From Gnetum montanum (lineage: Eukaryota; Streptophyta; Gnetopsida; Gnetales; Gnetaceae): DNA of 21,937 bases. Below the pieces are notes generated by a model. That model saw nothing but the letters and a program-made list of their open reading frames with translations, ran no database searches and was not told the DNA's origin. The DNA lies in the NCBI GenBank assembly GCA_015680685.1, contig MNCI01014278.1, positions 255,444 to 277,380 of the forward strand, given 5' to 3'. The position numbers were made by a program, and so were the translations under genes. The number at the start of each line of letters is the position of its first letter. The first letter of the stretch is position 1. Below are positions 18,611 through 21,937 of the stretch, one piece after another.

Positions 18611-20240
18611 CATCGCCTCTTTGCTAAAGTTACATGATAGCCTCATTCACCTTCACCTTAGCCAATTTAATTTTCTTTTCATTATCCTCTTTGAGTAGCT
18701 CAACCTAGTCCTTGTAGTGATTCTTCATCTTTTCAAATTTCAAGGCCTCATTTTTCCATGCATCAATCTCAATTGCAATCCTTTGGCAAAGGACATGGAT
18801 CTTCTTCATCAAGAGATCCTATTTTTAGTGACCAACCTTCTCAAATCCAGGTTTACCTAGATAAGCTACTCTTGCTACTAGTGGATGTATTCAACCATTT
18901 GATCGTTTTGTTGCTCAGCATTTTGTAGATGATGGTTATCTTTGGTGAGGATTAAGTTCTCCTTATGAACTTGCATAAGGTCCTTATTAGTATTGTTTGC
19001 CATGGCTTATGACATAGATGTATCAAAGATCACCATTTCCTTGGCATTCTTAACCCCTTGATACTTTTGTTAAAGTTGTTAGAAAGCTTCATCTTGTGTT
19101 AGCTCAGGCTGGAGAATGGTAGGATCACAAAGATAGACTCACAATTCTACAAATTTAGAGGCCAACCATTGATTAGTCACAGTGGCCTCCTTAAGTTGCA
19201 CATTGGCTACCAGCAACTTATCCCTTGTTTCTAAGAGCTGCAACTGGTTGGCTGTGATGTCATCTTGGGGATCCAAGATCTCCAAAAGCACTTCCCTAAC
19301 TCTAACAAGTCATTCCAACACTTCTTTATGTTGGATAGCACTCATTTGATCACTCCTTGCTCCTGCTAATGAATGGATATCTACCATGGCAGCAATGTCT
19401 TGTACTCATGTAGCAGGAGCATGAGGGCTTCTACAACTCTACTAACCACTACCTTTGCTACTATTTCTTAGTCTTTTTCTAGTATTACTAGGACCATTGC
19501 CCCTTCTCCTTTCTCCAACATGACTATATTTCCTAAAATTTTAGGAAATGCTTATTTGGGGATGGACACAATGACCTCTCTATCACTTTGATTAAGTCTA
19601 ATGAGTGTTTGGATTTGTTGTGTAGAGAATAGTAGTGCCGTCTCACTATCCAACCAGTTGATGGTCCTTGTGATCTCATTTAGGTGGCTTATGGCTAGGT
19701 GGTAGATGAATAATTCTCCACCACCTATAGATCCTTGTTGTTGCTGTAGCTATTGCTCTCAAAGTTTTCTAAGATGCTTAATAGTTGCAAGCATCTTTGG
19801 TGTTGTTTATGGGATTGCAAGTAATGGTGGTGGTGGCCGCTCCTCTTCTTAAAGCTTTGCAATGACCTTATCCTTCATCATCTCCTAACATGATGCAGTA
19901 GAAGTGTGCCCACATCATTTAAATAGTGGGCTATTCCTCCCCTTTTGCATATTTTTTTGATCAAGCATGAAAATGGGAGTGTCTTCCTACCCTTCTCATT
20001 TTCCTTCAATTTTTTTTTTTGATTTCAAGGAAGAGAAGCTACTTGAAACACCACAAAATTTTTCATGTTATAACCAAATCTTCACTAGGTAGCTTTTACC
20101 CCATGAAACCCAAGGCAAAATTTCATTGTAAATGTGACAATTGTAATCCACAATGGGCAATTTCACATACTTTATACTTTTGAGGCTGAAAAATGATTCA
20201 TAAGTGGTCAAAGCCTTATTCCCCAAGTGCAAAGGTCATC

Positions 20241-21172
20241 TAGTGTCTATATTTAGGCTTGGGAACGTCAAAAATGCCTTTTGGAATGTTAAAAAAGGTA
20301 AGTTGATGGGTTTTATGGTGGGTAGATATTTTTCTACGTTGAAAACACATGCAAGGAGGTAGATATCACCTACCCCTAGTGTGGAAGGGTGGGGGTTTTG
20401 AAAAATTTCCCCCTTTTAATGTGGAGACCAAAGGCATGTTTTGGAAACTTTCCCCTCAAATTAGAAAGTTTTCCCCCCAGCTTGGAAACTTTTCCCGCTA
20501 GCTTAAAAAGTTTCTCCCCAGCTTGAAAACTTTTCCCCTAGCTTGGAAAGTTCCCCATTGCACCCCCCCACCCCCAAAGAGTGGAAAATTTAAACCCATA
20601 GCATGGAAGCCATAAGAAGCAAAGTTCATCAAGTTATGCACTTCAACATTGACCAACCACTTCAACAAGCATGGTGGAGATCTCATTGTGGAAGGTTCAT
20701 CTCCAGTGTGGAAGGTGTGCCCTTGTTACTATTTTTAGTAAATGGAATGGCCATGGGGGAAAGCACTTACTATGTTTAGTAACCTTTCAAATTTGGATGT
20801 CCATTTCACCTGAATTTGGCAGTCAATTTGCAGCAAAATTACATCAAATTTGCAACCATTTGCAGCCTAATCATAGCTAATTTGTAGTCCCATTCATGGC
20901 CCAAAGACCCTATAAAAGCCAAACTCTAACACCATTTATAGGTTCTAGACATTTTTTTGACAAGGTTCCAACAAGTTTTCTCACATTGAGCAATTTTTGA
21001 CATACAAATACTTTGGTGGTTTTAGTAATTCTTAGTAGCAATTTGCATACACACAGCTCCATGCCTAGGGCATTTTTAGGCACTTAAGAGCTCTTGCAAG
21101 TTCCCATACTTGTAGTCTCTTGAGCCCCAGTGTGGAAGCATTGAGGCCTTGAGATTTGGTGGATTTTGGTGT
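20241..21172 (+). other. Promoter- or LTR-like DNA of a different repeat family
   Basis: No gene is recognised. It contains a six-unit tandem repeat (20441-20561), several gtgtggaag motifs (20388, about 20716, 21131) and a TATA-box-like ctataaaag at 20910-20918 in plus orientation. This order of upstream repeats, TATA box and roughly 250 bp of further sequence before LTR D would suit the U3/R/U5 of another LTR, but no TG...CA ends or duplicate copy were found. Confidence 0.35.
20441..20561. repeat. Six-unit tandem repeat, about 20 bp each
   Basis: Units begin at 20441, 20461, 20482, 20503, 20523 and 20543, each a variant of ttggaaacttttccccnagc, 19-21 bp long. The G-side and C-side of each unit (ggaaa...tttcc) are self-complementary, so every unit is itself a short dyad. 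It ends about 350 bp upstream of the TATA-like box at 20910, so an enhancer array is possible. Confidence 0.85.
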
Positions 21173-21937
21173 TGATGAAGTGTCATTAAGTCGATGCGTT
21201 GACGGGGCCGCGTATACGCGGCCCCATTGACGCAGGCTTCCTGCGTCGACGGGGCCCCGTTTATGCAACCACCTATCTTGGCCTATAAATAAGAGGGCCC
21301 TTCACCTCATTTAGGCATCCTTTTGTCATTTGTAGGTAGACTCTTTCAGTTTGTTTCTGTAGGAGTTAGATTATTTTCCTAGTGCATGCCCGTAGTGTGA
21401 TGCTTGTAATTGTACGGAACCTTTATTCGAATGTAACGTACTTGGACACGCACATGATCGACAATAAAGATTGAGATTACTTCATCATTGCAGCATTCAC
21501 TTAGTTTAATTGTTTAATTTAATTGTTAATTGTTTTTGTTATTTATTGCTTTCTAGTTAATATTTATTGCTTTCCTAGTTACTATTTAGTTATCATCATT
21601 TACTATTCCTGTTGTTAAATGCGGAATGAGTACGACTTAATCACGAGCATTTAAGTGTGACTACTTAGTAACCCAGCAGCATACCTAGGATCTACGCTTG
21701 GTAATCCCAGTAGTAGTCATGCACGAGGTCCAAGATGTGTATGGATGATTAAGGAACAAATGCTCATTGCACTTAGGCTAGCTTAGATTCATTTCCTATT
21801 ACTGATTAGTTTAATCAATATTATCTTCCATTGTCTCTAGGAGTGGCATTAGTTTAGTATCACTTCATACGCCTCACTCTGGACTAAACCATATGTGATA
21901 AAGCAAATACTAGTCCAGGTGGGAAGACAGCGAACTG
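21173..21937 (+). mobile_element. LTR D, cut by the window end
   Basis: Starts TGATGAAGTGTCATT (compare TGATGAGTTATCATT in LTR A). It contains a GC-rich palindrome cluster (21204-21260), TATA box (TATAAATA, 21284-21291), polyadenylation signal (AATAAA, 21463-21468) and the R/U5 core gtgcatgcccgtagtgtgatg. By eye it is far closer to LTR A than to B or C in that core. It ends at the window edge at a point equivalent to about 5162 of LTR A, so about 115 bp of LTR and any internal region lie outside. It is not preceded by the gtgggggta tract, so it is a 5' or solo LTR. Confidence 0.8.
21204..21260. repeat. GC-rich palindrome cluster in U3 of LTR D
   Basis: Three self-complementary stretches sit in a row. 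21204-21225 is a perfect 22-bp palindrome centred on gcgtatacgc. 21230-21246 has 7-bp arms (acgcagg/cctgcgt) around ctt. acggggccccgt (21249-21260) is a perfect 12-bp palindrome. The blocks tgcgttgacggggccgcg (21195-21212) and tgcgtcgacggggccccg (21242-21259) are a direct repeat, so a module was duplicated. The cluster ends 23 bp before the TATA box and is the most CpG-dense stretch in the window. Confidence 0.95.

Larger units (their letters stand above)
14900..20240 (-). pseudogene. Decayed gag-like ORF of element C, split by an insertion
   Basis: Reading the - strand from about 20240 down, broken frames show the same protein as element A. YKVCEIAHCGLQ and NFALGFMG lie near 20190-20110. LPFSCLIKKICK (about 19958) corresponds to LPFPCLIKKLCK of A. 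VIAKL.EEE.PPPP follows at about 19860, then a coiled-coil region. VELLKEDNEKKIKLAKVKVN (18704-18645) corresponds to A's VGIYREIIDKEIRMAKAHIN. After the 3155-bp insertion come EYMEFANLPYTNLVML (about 15366 on) and TFVA.FVNMKQMFSSLPCLW (15077-15018). Many stops and frameshifts show it is dead. No polymerase domain is seen. As in A, the frame fills the internal region, so this is the architecture of the family and not a local deletion. Confidence 0.72.

Noticed and set aside
21065-21268. 67-codon - strand frame across the start of LTR D
   Set aside because: It crosses the LTR boundary and the GC-rich palindromes; no protein-like features.

Overview
The window looks like nuclear DNA of a seed plant with a large, repeat-rich genome. 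A conifer or other gymnosperm is plausible, but the sequence does not settle it and I do not name a species. One intact protein gene sits in about 19 kb of decayed retroelement sequence. There is no bacterial organisation, no CRISPR array and no recognisable tRNA or rRNA gene.

Layout, left to right. 1-1477 is unassigned repeat-like DNA with a nested inverted repeat (560-614), a 20-bp near-palindrome (937-956) and a 33-base poly-C run. 1478-4465 is the internal region of an LTR element ('element A', + strand). It is filled by one decayed reading frame for a gag-like protein: an N-terminal domain resembling the plant transposon-protein/plant-mobile-domain group and a long coiled-coil tail, with no polymerase. 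4466-5277 is its 3' LTR, and a second diverged LTR of the same superfamily follows head-to-tail (5282-6170). 6690-7345 is a decayed RTE-type LINE endonuclease on the - strand. 7836-8703 holds two copies of an AT-rich block. 8870-10530 is non-coding and lies downstream of the gene.

10531-12498 (- strand) is the intact gene: a 655-residue TM9/nonaspanin (TMN) endomembrane protein whose coding sequence is a single exon. It has a predicted 5'-leader intron (12531-12889), an ATG-free first exon and a TATA box at 13109-13115.

13670-20240 is a second copy of the gag-only family ('element C', - strand). Its coding region is split by a 3155-bp LTR-like insertion (15456-18610) with TGTAAC...GTTACA ends and near-identical 5-bp flanks. 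20240-21172 is promoter- or LTR-like DNA of another type with a six-unit tandem repeat. 21173-21937 is a third-lineage LTR ('LTR D'), cut by the window end.

The most interesting pattern is in the LTRs. All four LTRs of this superfamily (A, B, C, D) carry one or more perfect or near-perfect palindromes 15-80 bp upstream of the TATA box, yet the palindrome sequence is mostly different in each copy. A conserved R/U5 core with a swapped self-complementary module in U3, on an element that encodes only a coiled-coil gag-like protein, is what I would follow up first.
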